Shown: positions 42,171-53,260, numbered from the stretch's first letter. The stretch is DNA of 64,000 bases from Undaria pinnatifida (GCA_012845835.1 JABAKD010000002.1:16260129-16324128); one strand, 5' to 3'. Program-made: numbers and translations. Notes: a model not told the origin generated them from the letters alone.

Positions 42171-42785
42171 ATGGGACTGAAGAGGGCGCGAGCTCCGAAG
42201 CCCTTGCTGGTGCGGCATCGCCGTGGGAAGAAGTCGCCGCGACTTGCATTGGTGCCGACATGCGGAGTGCTCGTAATGGTGGCGATGTTTTTGCTCATCG
42301 GGTTCGAGTTTTGGGTCATGCACCACCACAGTCCTGATCCGCCCCCTGTTCGAGACACCTCAAGGGTGCCGGGCATGGCATCTGGGCCACCACGTGATGA
42401 CACCACCAAAAATCCCCCGGTGGTTAGACATCCCATGGTGGCGGCCGATACCGGAGGCAGGAAAGACAGCGCCACGGCCGCCGGAACACAAACACTCGCG
42501 CAGCAGGAGGGAAAATCGGCCAACGGTGGTACCGTAGTTTTGGAACCGCCAAAGCTGCCGCCTGACCTAACAGACGATACTGCACCTGCGAACACCAACG
42601 CTCACGCTGGGGGGGAGGGGGAGGAGGAGGAGGAGTACGACGAGGGTGAGGAGGGGTACGGAGATATGCGGGTTGCTGTGCTGGTGCCGTATTCCGGCCC
42701 TGGACTCCCGCTGTGGTTCGACGCTTTTACGGAGCTTGCCGCTGCGAGCTCGGCCGTGGTGGATTGGATTATATTCTGCGAAGAG
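42171..42785 (+). CDS. first exon, type II membrane protein, glycosyltransferase-like
   Basis: ATG after 'cccccacg', 205 codons, donor 'gaagag|gtacga'. A basic cytosolic N-terminus (GLKRARAPKPLLVRHRRGKK) precedes one hydrophobic segment (about residues 28-48), a Pro/Thr-rich stem and an acidic EEEEEYDEGEEG stretch. It ends with MRVAVLVPYSGPGLPLWF, DAFTELAAASS and VDWIIFCEE. 'VlvPY.g.lP.WfdaF..saa....vDwiif' resembles the N-terminus of a poorly characterised family related to glycosyltransferases (DUF6625-like); I recall this pattern but could not search it. A Golgi enzyme is inferred. I could not find convincing later exons in the remaining 21 kb, so the gene is incomplete, broken, or has distant exons. 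Confidence 0.65.
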
Positions 42786-44590
42786 GTACGAAAATGAAAA
42801 GCGCAAGAAAATTCATCGTTGCGTTGCGCGTCATCAGGTGTCCGATGTCCCATTTTCTGTTGTTTGCAGACAGAAAATGACTGCGTACCCTGGAGCTGAC
42901 TTGTGGGTACGGCTTCATAAAAGAACCATTCAATCTGCGCTCTACCCTTATGATGCACCACACACCCTCCACATGGCACCCGGACACCGCGAACCGTGCC
43001 CCGCAGCAAAGGTGTTATTAATATTAGTAGGAGACAGCTCTAGACCGGCAGCGATTTTGTTAGTCACCATCATATATATATTACCGCTCGGGCCTCTACA
43101 CCCACGCACGCTTGGCATCGCACGTTTTCCCTTGCTTGACATAATGGTGTCTCGGGATATCTTTAACCCCCCCGTGTATGTGGGTGCACATCGTAAGGGG
43201 GACCTTCGGGGTGTCTTGGTGCTCGCTGCTGAACGCCATAATCATCTCATTTTGCACGCAAGCTCAGCCAGCACTGATTGCTGCTGCTCGGAGTCAGACC
43301 TCGATGTTATTGGTGGTTGGTGGTTGGCGTTTCAGGCCCCGTGAGGTGTGAGAACAAATGCCCTTGCAAGTGTCCATTATCCATGCACTGGTACCAGAGC
43401 TCGAGCACCTGTGTGTGACCACGGACTCTAGATTTCTGACAAGAGTTAATGTGAGACAACAACAACAACCAGGTGCCAAGCACCTATGCATGATATGATA
43501 TGATACCAGGTACCAGTACTCGATTGCCCCAGGACAGCGAGCAGTGAGTGGCAAGTTGGTGCGGTCGTTCGTGCAGCAGTGTGTACATCGTATCGACGCC
43601 CGGAGGCAAGGCAGTCGTCTCGTAGTTTCTCCGCTCGACCCATTCCCTACGAACATGCTCCCTACGAACATGCCAGACTATTTTCGTAGAGAGCATTTGA
43701 CATTGCACATTTTCAAATGAGCCGATCGGCTGCTTGGTTATCTCCTCTCTTCCATCACTACTGCGCAATTCAAGTATTATCTACCTCTGGTACCATGTAC
43801 CAGGTACGCAGCAGTGGTCCATCACAGCAGTACAGGTACAGCAGTGCAGCAGTCCGTACGTTCGTACCCACAGCAGCAGTACCACGGTATCATAAAAAGT
43901 TTTTCGCAGATAATAGCAGGTACGGTATACAACAGTACACCACACAGCGGCAGCCACAGGTTGATAATACAGGATAAAGAAAAAATAAGAACCTCTCGAG
44001 CGAGAAACGGCCGGGCCGAGCTCGATAAAGTAAAAATATACCAGGTATAAATAACGTTTCTTTTAATAGCGAAGTTGTACAGCAGTATTGATGTCTTTTT
44101 TTTTTCATCACATATACGAGAGTTGTATCATCCTTGCACCACTCTCACGCTCGCTCCCACTAGTAACTCAGATCCGGGGTCACATAGCGGGCTCTCCGCC
44201 CCCCTCCCCACTACGGTACACACGTGCCTTCATTTTTATCGCGAGAAATATTCAGCATTTTCTTCCCTCGTCGACTCGCGTCGAATTGTGCCTACCCACG
44301 CTGCTATTAATAGGCGCTCTCAGCAATTGATCCTTTTTTGATAACATGGTGTGATAGCAAATAATCGATCGAAGATCCCAAGTCGGCAGCCCGGGAACGC
44401 TGGTTCTGTGGTTCTGCTTCTGGTTGCTGTTCTGCTTCCGGTTGCCGTTCTAGTTGCTGCTGTTCTCGCATCTGTTGTCTCCCCAAAGAGCTGTATGCTA
44501 GTTTTTTACCGTTTTATACCACCACGGACTTGATGCGAGTTCATGTGAGACCAACAATAACAGCAACAACTACTTAGTCACTACCTGGTA
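42786..44590. other. no gene resolved; presumed intron or degraded DNA
   Basis: An acceptor-like 'ctgttgtttgcag' at 42869 is followed by a frame that stops after nine codons. Other AG sites give early stops as well. Repeats include the inverted SINE-tail-like block at 44150-44260. Nothing else could be assigned. Confidence 0.4.
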
Positions 44591-44648
44591 CTCGTAACCG
44601 GTCGACCCGGTGGCGTATCAGGTTATTATCACTACCTGGCACTAATAA

Positions 44649-44948
44649 CCGGTCGCCCCGGTGGCGTATCAGGTTATCCTCGAGCCTGGTATAGGTCAGT
44701 TTCGTGAGTTCGAGCCCCGCCGAGTGCATACTCGTATGAAGTCGTTGGGACTTTTTCTTGTGCACAAATTGACTTGCGGAAAACGCGAGAGCGTGAGTTC
44801 GCAACACTCGATGAAAAATCGACGAGCAGTGGGATTGCTGAACCCTGTGCGCGATAAAAATTGAAGGCAATAACCGCGGGGGAGTAGGGACGACACCTGT
44901 GACCACGGCTTGTCCAGAAGCTGGAAAGTAGAAGTGTGAAAAAAAGGA
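44649..44948 (+). mobile_element. SINE-A, full-length copy 4
   Basis: Complete head, body, tail and A run. A second partial head (ggtcgacccggtggcgtatc) lies just upstream at 44598-44622. Confidence 0.85.
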
Positions 44949-44975
44949 AAAGAAAACTACTGCTGTAGTGTTGTT

Positions 44976-45158
44976 ATACCATAGCGCATGCCAGTCCACT
45001 CTGCATTGGTTGCCATAAATCTCCCGAGGTTTCGCAACGCCTCCCTCCACTCAAAACGCAATTGCTATACCATAACGCATACCAGTCAACTCTGCATTGG
45101 TTGCCTTCAATCTCCCGAGGTTTCGCAACGCCTCCCTCCACTCAAAACGCAATTATTG
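44976..45158 (+). repeat. 91-bp tandem duplication
   Basis: Two units each beginning 'ataccata(a/g)cgcat(a/g)cc' and ending 'cactcaaaacgcaatt', with only a handful of differences. Confidence 0.9.
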
Positions 45159-45570
45159 GGTTCATTTGAAATGAGGCCTATCAGCCACGGCCGGGGAAAT
45201 TGTGACTGAGGTACCGCTTCTCCATCCCATCGAAAGTATTGCGTTGAAATTTGACCTCTTTAGGCGACGGCCGACTCTATTCCACAGTCATTGACCATAC
45301 ACATTTACTCACAGGTACTGCTTGCTGTACAGCAGTTTTGTTTTCAGTCTCATGTATCTTATTTTTCCTTGCAAATAGCGTGTGTGCTGGCTTGCATACA
45401 GTTTCCCCTCGTATTCAATGCGGTTGGCGTTGAACGGCCAAGTCACCTTGCTGTATTTGCAATGGGTATTTCTGTCTTGCACTTAGCAACCGCAGAGCTT
45501 GTCGACCATTCGGGTTAAAGACTTTTCGAGAGATCAGACCGGGTAAATCGGCTTATCGCAACCAAAACTA

Positions 45571-45762
45571 CTTGAAAGTAATGGGAACAGCGCACGCTAT
45601 ACCTACAATGGGACCCGAAGGGTGCGCCAGCTAGCGTTGGGCTGCGAAAGCAACAGAGTGAAATCGACACACGACGCGTATGAAAATACGTGGAAGTGTG
45701 GTGAGCTGAAGCTGTATTTTTCATCCGCCGGAGGATTAAAAAAAAAAAAAACTTGAAAGTAA
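45571..45762 (+). mobile_element. SINE-B, full-length copy with 12-bp target duplication
   Basis: CTTGAAAGTAAT occurs at 45571-45582 and again at 45751-45762. Between them is a 168-bp unit beginning 'gggaacagcgcacgctatac', passing through 'gggtgcgccagctagcgttg' and 'gtggaagtgtggtgagc', and ending in an A run. Perfect flanking duplications plus the A tail identify a retroposed element. I see no clear A and B boxes, so the parent RNA is unknown. Confidence 0.85.
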
Positions 45763-46449
45763 TACGCGTGTTGGGATCATTTTTGGAGCAGAAAGAATAT
45801 AAAAAGACTACACGATACCAGGTACGTCGGGGGAGCACACGAAACAGAGAAGACGGAACCGCACTGCTAGACGTAGAAAGGTCAGAAAGAAAAAAAACGG
45901 AGTGTCGTGCTTTTTGTGCGAAGCCGAGACAACTACGTTCTTTTTCCAACTTTTTTACTTGGTTTTAATAACCCGCCTGCCTGTCTGGGTGCAAGGAATG
46001 TCTGCCTGGTCGGTGAAAACCCGACATGCTTCGTCCCGGCATTGTACGTAGGGATGCGAAGGTCTATACCCTATGGTCTACCACTACGGCCATGCATGAA
46101 TATCGAGTACCCCCCCACCTGTCTGCCTCCTTGAGAAAAATAGCGTGGGTAAGCTGTTTTCTCTTTTTGGCTCCCCTGGGTACGTAGTAGAGATAACACT
46201 CCATCTAAATTGGCTTGGCACGGGGTGGTCCTGAAGTGGGCAGCCTGCTGCTGTCATGATGTTGCCTCCGTTGTAGGGTCGAATGTGCTTCGTCTAGCCT
46301 TGATGATACCTCACACTTCCCAATAGGAAATCGATTTGGGACCCAGGCATAAAAACGGCAACACGGCAGTCAGAGACCTACCCTCAATATGCCTAGCAAT
46401 TGGCTGCGGGCAGTTTCATGCCGTCCGCTCGCGCCCCTCTGCACCAGGC

Positions 46450-46682
46450 GTTCATTGCACGTCCGTGCCAGGCTATTCGGATTTGCACGTAAATTCATTA
46501 GCGATGTATGTACGGCAGGACTGCCCCTGCCGACCTCGAGAGCAGACCTCGAGACCCCCAATGGGTTGGGCACGGCAAACGTCGTTTCGTGCGGACCTGC
46601 ACATAAGGAGCCGCCGTACATAAAATCGCTAATGAATATACGTGCAAATCCGAATAGCCTGGCACGTACGTGCAACTTCGCA
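46450..46682. repeat. long imperfect inverted repeat
   Basis: Arms 46452-46527 and 46608-46682 share 'gtgccaggctattcggattt' with 'gcacgta.attcattagcgat' on one side and the reverse complement on the other, about 90 percent by eye, around an 80-bp centre. It could fold as a hairpin of about 75 bp; possibly a foldback element. Confidence 0.75.
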
Positions 46683-47206
46683 GGGGCTGGCCCCTCTGCT
46701 ATACTTGCTCAGCTATGCACGAGAAGCTATTACACAATGATAGATGCACGCGAGAAGATGGTGTGCACACCTTTTTTCTCCTCCTTGCTTCTGACCATAG
46801 TAAGCTACGTCCGTCCGTAGAGCACCATGATTATTAATGGTTAAAAGGAATATTGGACAATGAGCGAAAGCTTGATTAATTAATTCTGTCGTATGTTAAT
46901 AAAGATGATTATCTCATTTGTTCTGCGAACTCTTGAGAAATATTTATGCTTTTCATCTTTTCCATAAGGAAACCCTTTCAGAACCCCAGCCTTGGCGACC
47001 TAAATCCTAGATCCTAAAACTCGACTAGTGCGGTCTTCAACCTACTTGAAAGAGCTCGCAACAACAGAGTAGTGGCTCAAGTATCAGCAGCATGCCCCTA
47101 TGGTTACCCCCTCTGGGGGCCATGCACTACATCATACTATACAATACTATATCGTACTATACCATACTATATCATACTACTTGTTTAGCATTTTACTTTT
47201 TTTTTT

Positions 47207-47424
47207 TTCAAACTCCGCCCTCCACTCACCGGTTATACGACTTACAGGATATAAATGATAAACTGATGCATTTCCTTCCACAGCTGTCAGATTTTGTCCC
47301 CCTCGAAAACGGGTTTTACATTAGTTTCCGCGCACAGATTGATTAACATCACCCTGTTGACCCTGGTACAAGCTACACTGCTGCACGTAGTTGCAAGGGG
47401 AGTCGCCGACCTATATCCTTACAA
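47207..47424 (+). repeat. REP-C copy interrupted by SINE-A copy 5
   Basis: 'cacaggttatacgactt'-type start through 'caccctgttgacc' to 'cgccgacctatatcctt'. The family sequence resumes at 47735 ('aatacgcgcgatcggagtat') after the SINE. Confidence 0.7.
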
Positions 47425-47719
47425 CCGGTCGCCCCGGTGGCGTATCAAGTTATCTTCGAGCCTGGTATAGGTCAGTTTCGTGAGTTCGAGCCCCGCCGAG
47501 TGCATACTCGTATAAATTCCTTGGGACTTTTTCCTGTGCACAGATTGACTTGCGGAAAGCGCGAGAGCGTGAGTTAGCACTCGATGAAAAATCGACGAGC
47601 AGTGGGATTGCTGAACCCTATGCGCAACAAAAATTGAAGGCAAAACCGGGGGGGAGAAGGGACGACACCTGTGACCACGGCTTGTCCGGAAGCTGGAAAG
47701 TAGAAGTGAGAAAAAAAAA
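47425..47719 (+). mobile_element. SINE-A, full-length copy 5 nested in REP-C
   Basis: Complete head 'ccggtcgccccggtggcg', body and tail. It replaces the 'aatgaggacacacaaccc' section of the host REP-C copy. Confidence 0.85.
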
Positions 47720-47734
47720 CACACTGGCTGAGTA

Positions 47735-47830
47735 ATACGCGCGATCGGAGTATCACACAGCTTGCAAAGATGAGTTTCTACGAAATCTTAATCTTCGATC
47801 TTACAGCTGGAGTGTATTTTCATTTTTATA
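47735..47830 (+). repeat. REP-C, distal part after the SINE
   Basis: 'gatcggagtatcacacagct', 'tgcaaagatgagtttc', 'cagctggagtgtatttt'. Confidence 0.7.
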
Positions 47831-48703
47831 CTATACCAGGTATCATATACTATATCATACTACCTGGTATATCATACTAGCAATATATCATACTACAAGG
47901 GGGTTTCGCCGCCGGCCTGAACGGCCGCCGGTCGCACGCAGACTGGCGTGATGCCCAAAATATTAGTAGCAGCTATGGATGTGGTGACATATGGAGACCA
48001 GTCTAAATATCAAGACTCGAGAGTGCTCTCTATAGCATGATAGGTGGCGCGTTCGTTTGGTATGAAGACCGCCAGAAATTGTAGATCGCCACGAAGGCGC
48101 ACAAGGAAAGTTATCCCGCACACCTACCCGCCCCCCCCCCCCCCCCCCCGTGAGGCCCGTTTTTTTTTTTTTGGCTTTGTTTGCTCGCTTGGTGGATCGT
48201 TTCTTGGCTGTGCCCCTGTGGATGGTTTACTGCACACTCTTGCGTTAACTAGAGGTTTTGCACGTGAGCCATAATTGCGAGAGCAAGGGATGTCAAACTG
48301 TACTTTAGGTTGTTTAGGTACGTAAATCCTTGCGTCAGTGCAAGGTGGTCAATGTAGTCAGAAATAATCAATGGTGGACAAGCGCCGCGCTTGGGCGCGA
48401 AACCCCCTCCAACTTGCCCCCACATTGTCTCAGGACTGACGAACGCTTCGGCTTGCTTCCTCCAACTTACTTCCGACCACAGTCGATACAGTAGTGCGCG
48501 AAACAAGCGCGAAAAGAACAAATTAAACTAAATAGTTTTGTTCTGCTTGGAGACATCATATCATCAGTCCAAACTTGCCCGAAACGTCAGGGGAAAGGGA
48601 AATACCGGAAGGGCGGGCTCGCCATGAGCCGACGGCGGTGGCATCAACTTCGCCACGTGCAATACCGAATATTCGTGTAAGTACTGACACCCTTCGCCGT
48701 TGC

Positions 48704-49436
48704 TTAGCCATCAACAAGATCAAACTGCCTCTTCCTCGTCCGAAAACGCTTTCTCGAGCTGATGTCCTCCTTCTCCTCTTGCTCTTCCTCCTCTTCCTCT
48801 TCTTCCTCCTCCTCCTCCTCCTCGCCCCCCCCCCCCGCCTCCTCCTCCTCCTCCTCCCCCTCCTCCCCCTCATCCACATCCTCATCCTCGGAGTCCCCCT
48901 CATCGTCGGAGTCCTCCTTATCGGAGTCTTCCTCCTCGCCCGAGCTCCCCTCCTCCGAGCCGTGTGACTCGTCTGAATCACCTGAGCCCCCCTTCTGCTG
49001 CGAGGTCTCGGTGCATGCGATGGGGGCTGGGACACTCTTCTTCGTTGGCGCGACCTTTCGGCGTGGTGCGGGGGCTCTAGCAGTCCTACCCTTCCCCCTT
49101 CCTTTACACTTTTGCAACTTTCCCGCCACCGCGTCCGTTTCCACCTTGCCTACGTTGTAGCTCTCTTTAAATCTCACTGTGTTGGGATCTGACTTGCTCA
49201 GAGCCAACGCAGAGGTATGCTTCTGTTCTACGTGGTGGAACATAGAGTAGTTCCACACCCACACTTCAGGCGTGCAAAATATGCACTTCAACGGTACGTT
49301 CGTGCATGGTGTAGAATCCGTGAAAGTGGACGCCGCTTTGAGGCCTAACGCAACGACACTTCTTCGCGAGTCCAACTTGGGCGCGAGAGGACAGGTGGAG
49401 TGCATCTTAGATGCCGCGTTCCCCTTGCTGGCTTGT
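48704..49436 (-). CDS. zinc-finger protein with acidic tail, exon disrupted by SINE-B
   Basis: About 245 codons ending in TAA. One C2H2/BED-like finger (KCIFC ... MFHHVEQKH), a basic Lys/Arg/Ala section, a Ser/Asp/Glu-rich section, a poly-Glu tract of more than 25 residues, and the end SRKRFRTRKRQFDLVDG. The exon apparently began at 49610 after 'ctattggtag' and has been split by SINE-B 13 bases in. It could be a host nuclear protein or the DNA-binding part of a transposon protein; no transposase core is seen. Confidence 0.5.
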
Positions 49437-49447
49437 ACAACCCGATC

Positions 49448-49597
49448 TTTTTTTTTTCTTTTTTTTTTCTTCATCCTCCGGCGGATGGGGAAAAATAAAG
49501 CTTAAGCTCACCACACTTCCACGTATTTTCATACGCGTCGTGTGTCGATTTAACTCAGTTGCTTTCGCAGCCCAACGCTAGCTGGCGCACCCTTCGG
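49448..49597 (-). mobile_element. SINE-B, 5'-truncated, with 12-bp target duplication
   Basis: TACAACCCGATC occurs at 49436-49447 and 49598-49609. The 150-bp insert is SINE-B in reverse orientation with its A run facing the zinc-finger ORF. Its left part is missing compared with the copy at 45583. Confidence 0.88.
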
Positions 49598-49686
49598 TAC
49601 AACCCGATCGCTACCAATAGGAGGTGGGGTAAGTCAAAACCTCGCCGCATCGCGTGAGATGGAACAGAACAAATAAAAAAGTCGGT

Positions 49687-49790
49687 GCCTTACAAATCAG
49701 GCCCTTGGGACGAATTTTGTGGTGGGCTCGGTTCCTGTGCCTTACAAATCAGGCCCATGGAACGAATTTTGTGGTGGGCTCGGCTACCTG
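49687..49790 (+). repeat. 52-bp tandem duplication
   Basis: 'gtgccttacaaatcaggccc' and 'cgaattttgtggtgggctcg' occur twice in succession. Confidence 0.9.
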
Positions 49791-49984
49791 TGCGTATATC
49801 CTGCCAAGCGCTACAGGTGGTGCACAGCAATTATTGTTGCTGTTGATGTTCTCGCAGTAACCCATCGCCATAGTCACGTCCGTGGTCACAGGACAGGCTC
49901 CACACACTCTGGGGTGGAAGAATACCCCGGGACAAACACGAAAAAAAATCATGAAGCGGCACACGTGTTTATTTTATAATATGG

Positions 49985-50130
49985 AAAAAATACACTTGAG
50001 CTGTGAAATTGACCAAAAATGATTTTTTCATCAAAACTCAGCTCTCCAAGCTGCGTGTGCGACTTCGATCGCCGTATTGTATTATGAATTGCGTCAGCTG
50101 TGATATATGCGTGTACCACCTTGGGTTGTG
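49985..50130 (-). repeat. REP-C distal fragment
   Basis: 'gagctgtgaaattgacc', 'aagctgcgtgtgcgacttcg'. Confidence 0.55.
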
Positions 50131-50234
50131 TGCGTTTTTCCCTGGGGTATTCCTCAGCTCCAGAGTGACTGGAGCCTGTCCTGTGACCACGGAATTGATT
50201 ATGCGAGTTAATGTGAGAACAACAACAACAATAT

Positions 50235-50470
50235 AATCCCCTCACCGGTTATACGACTTACAGGATATACCTGATAAAAAGTGGTGCATTCCTTCCCAAG
50301 CCGTCAGGTTTTGTCCTCCTCAAAAACTGGTTTTATAGTTTCCGCGCACAGATTGACGAACATCACCCTGTTGACCCTGGTACAAGCTACACCGCTGTGG
50401 TGCCAAGGGGAATCGCTGACTTACATCCTCGATGAGGACACGTGATGAACATGGTACGCTGACTTATATC
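50235..50470 (+). repeat. REP-C copy
   Basis: 'cggttatacgacttacagg' through 'caccctgttgaccctggt' to 'cctcgatgaggacac'; the last 40 bp are duplicated ('gctgacttacatcctcgatg'). Confidence 0.7.
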
Positions 50471-50869
50471 CTCGATGAGGACACGTGATGAACATGGTAG
50501 GACGTATAACGTATAGATGGTAGAACTCCGATTACACGTGTATACGGATGGATACCTCGAACGTAAGGCCTAAAAGATTCTGCCCTTTTCCGATATCATT
50601 TCTGATACCCCTCTGTTTTCAGAGGCTCGGTCCTGAATGTGGTACGAATCCTGACGGGATCTTCCGTCATGCAATTGGCTGAATATCAGAGCACGGAACC
50701 AAGCAGTAGCCTTTGCGATGTTCTCGCCCCACAAATCATACCAGATAAAGTACCAAATATATTTCGATGTGTGAGGTGCGGTACCGCACATTTTTCCTAC
50801 TCAGTATCAGTTTTTCTTTGAAAACGCGCGAAGGCCGCGCTCGGGTCGGAGCCCTGGCCTGGGTCGGTG

Positions 50870-51176
50870 CCGGTCGCCCCGGTGGCGTATCAGGTTATCC
50901 TCGAGCCTGGTATAGGTCAGTTTCGTGAGGTCGAATCCCCCCGAGTGCATACGACTCGTATAAATTCGTGGGGGCTTTTTCTTGTGCACAAATTGACTTG
51001 CGGAAAGCGCGAGAGCGTGACTTAGCAACACTCGATGAAAAATCGACGAGCAATGGGATTGCTGAACCCTATGCGCGATAAAGATTGAAGGCAAGAACCG
51101 GGGGGGAGAAGGGACGACACCTGTGACCACGGCTTGTCCAGAACGTGGAAAGTAGAAGTGTGGAAAAAAAAAAAAA
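50870..51176 (+). mobile_element. SINE-A, full-length copy 6
   Basis: Complete element ending in an A run of 13. Directly followed by TTAGGG-like sequence (51185-51212). Confidence 0.85.
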
Positions 51177-51602
51177 GTGGGGTCAGGGTTAGGGTTTGGG
51201 TTAGGGTGGGTCGACGCCCTCTCGCGATTTGACAAAAGAAACACAAAAACACCAAAAACAGCTCAAAAACCTCTATAAAGTGAAACATATTTGGTGCTTT
51301 ATCTGATACGATTTGTGGGACAAAGCCGTTAAAGGCGCCTCGAACCAAGACCGAGAGGCGATGCATGTAAGGACGATAGCCTCCATGACCCCTCTTGGTC
51401 CGACTGAGCTCTAGCACCTCTCCTTGCTAAACGAACTAAAGAAAACGCGCGGCTACACCGGCCGTAACGGTGGCGACAAGGGACCAAGGCTTCAGGGATC
51501 TTCCGCCTCGACATCTTTGCGACATCGGCTGTTCCGGGATAGAGGACCTTTTCACGGACACATCGGCTGTTCCGTCATAGAGGACCTTTTCATAGACACA
51601 CC

Positions 51603-51695
51603 CAGTAATACGCGCGATTGGAGTATCGCACGCAGCTTGCAAATATGAGTTTCGACGAAATCTTCGATCTCTCTGCTGGAGTGTATTTTAATATT
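51603..51695 (+). repeat. REP-C distal fragment
   Basis: 'taatacgcgcgattggagta', 'gcttgcaaatatgagtttcg', AT-rich end. Confidence 0.65.
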
Positions 51696-51949
51696 ATTTT
51701 TTTTTCATGATGACATCGTCGCCGAAACAATGGCGATGCTTGAAGCACTGGTACCCCCAATTGCCGTTGTCAGTCTCGCTCCTCTACTCTTCTCTGTCTA
51801 GTTCCACCCTGCGGTTTTTCCTCTGCGGCTTTGTCGGGGTTCCAAAGGAGAGATTAACCGCTTTCCAATCCAGGGATGGCGACTTAAAAAGGCGGAAATT
51901 GGCGTCTGACCGGCCTTGTAGGAAGAGCGTACAGCACTTCATGTACGGC

Positions 51950-52148
51950 AGGGGTCCCCCACACCAATAAGGCGGTATCCATATATAAGGCGGTATCCCC
52001 ATGTAAGGCGGTATCCCCATATAAGGCGGTCAAAATCGCTTGACGCAACTGGGGGATTGCACTCATTAACTGGAATGAATAAGGCGGCTTCCCCCGATAA
52101 GGCGGTCATAGTGCTCTCGCGCACCACCGCTTTACTGGGAGACCCCTA
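51950..52148 (+). mobile_element. MITE-D copy 3
   Basis: Left 'aggggtcccccacaccaata', right 'accgctttactgggagaccc'. Internal tandem 'aaggcggtatcccca' units, then 'tgggggattgcactcatta' as in copy 2. Confidence 0.75.
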
Positions 52149-52240
52149 TAGAATGCTGCTGTATTATCATGCTGCACGCGTGTTGGGCATCACCTTATGG
52201 TGCACTTCGCACACGTCGCCTTCCCGAGCAGCCCGAGCTA

Positions 52241-52404
52241 CAGTAGAGGTCCCTCTATAGTGCCGGTTGCTCGCTATAGTGCCTGTCAAATCGGTTGGAG
52301 CAGACGGGAGCAACTGGCAGTGGCATCATACGGACTAGTGCGGGGTGCCCGCTATAGTGCCGTTATCTTGGGCTGGCGCTTACCGGCATTCTAGGGATTC
52401 TACT
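52241..52404. mobile_element. MITE-E copy 4
   Basis: Left terminus CAGTAGAGGTCCCTCTATAG with 'tgccgg', right terminus 'ccggcattctagggattcta' plus CTG. Inverted ends clear; a TA precedes the left end. Confidence 0.7.
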
Positions 52405-52469
52405 GTTCTTGTTGTGTTTGGACGCGTGCTACGATATAGAGGTAGCAGTTTTCGTCTAAAATGGTTCCT

Positions 52470-52720
52470 GAACGACGGGGCTCCTTAGCCCACAATCGTC
52501 GGAATTTTTTTCGTAGCATGACACTTTTTTTTTCTCGTAAAGTTGCGATGGGGTTTAACGCCTTTACGACTGGAAACCCTTTTTTTTTCTTCTTGTTCAA
52601 ATTCACTTGATCGCCAATAAGACCGTTTTTCTGGATCCGATAAAAATTATAAATGAACGTTGTCGGATCGCACAAACGGGTTTGCAACACTTTTAGACCC
52701 GAAACTGTTTTTTTTTTTCG
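52470..52720 (+). repeat. REP-F/REP-G composite
   Basis: 'gggctccttagcccacaatc' then 'aacgcctttacgactggaaa' in the order also seen at 61590-62022. Confidence 0.5.
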
Positions 52721-52929
52721 AAACGATATCTTGTTTTCCGGACGACCCCCACCCGGAAATGGGGGTCCAGCTTCGGGTAAAATTGTGTTCGAAAAGCGTC
52801 TGCATTTTCATCATGACAGGCTTCCATAATAGGCAAAAAGCGTGGTAATAAGCGGAAAACAGCAGTACAAGACACAAGTAGGCGCATCTGCTTAGCAAGC
52901 AAAACGTGTCATAGGTGTACCCGTGCTGC

Positions 52930-53260
52930 TGCTGTTGCTGTGTACCGCTGCCCACTCGCACACACCTTGGGCATCACCAAGAGCCGATGGGATCGCATGT
53001 GATGGCGACGACTACGAGAGTCTTACCGCTCTCCTCGCAGTCGCGATTACGGCATTCGCCAAACGCAAAACACGCACTTGTCGTCGAGGGCGTGGACCGC
53101 CGCCGTCAGCGACATGTTGATGAACGAGATCGACGAGAGCGAGGGTGGGGACAACCCTCCTCGCGTGAAGCGCGCACGTCGTGTTTTCGCTCGCCCCACC
53201 TACAACGCTTCATCTGCGTGCGCTGAGGTGCAATGGTGCGGCGAACTCGTACTAGTACGT
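52930..53260 (+). pseudogene. possible transposase N-terminal remnant
   Basis: One frame gives DDYESLTALLAVAITAFAKR followed by KTRTCRRG. A second frame, reached after a shift near 53090, gives MNEIDESEGG and RVKRARRVFARPTYN. Acid-rich start, Ala/Leu helix, Arg patch, then 'R.R.F.RP.Y' is the layout I associate with HARBI1-like transposases, but no catalytic part follows. Weak. Confidence 0.25.

Noticed and set aside
42869-42915. Second exon of the membrane-protein gene after 'ttgtttgcag'
   Set aside because: In the required phase it stops after nine codons. Only a 15-nt micro-exon would be possible, which cannot be supported.
45583-49597. A 4-kb DNA transposon with 130-bp inverted ends enclosing the zinc-finger ORF
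   Set aside because: The two inverted sequences each have their own, different 12-bp target duplication and A tail, so they are independent SINE-B insertions in opposite orientation.
39273-52148. CRISPR-like array from repeated ggcggtatccc units
   Set aside because: Repeats are contiguous without unique spacers and lie in MITE-D elements of a eukaryotic genome.
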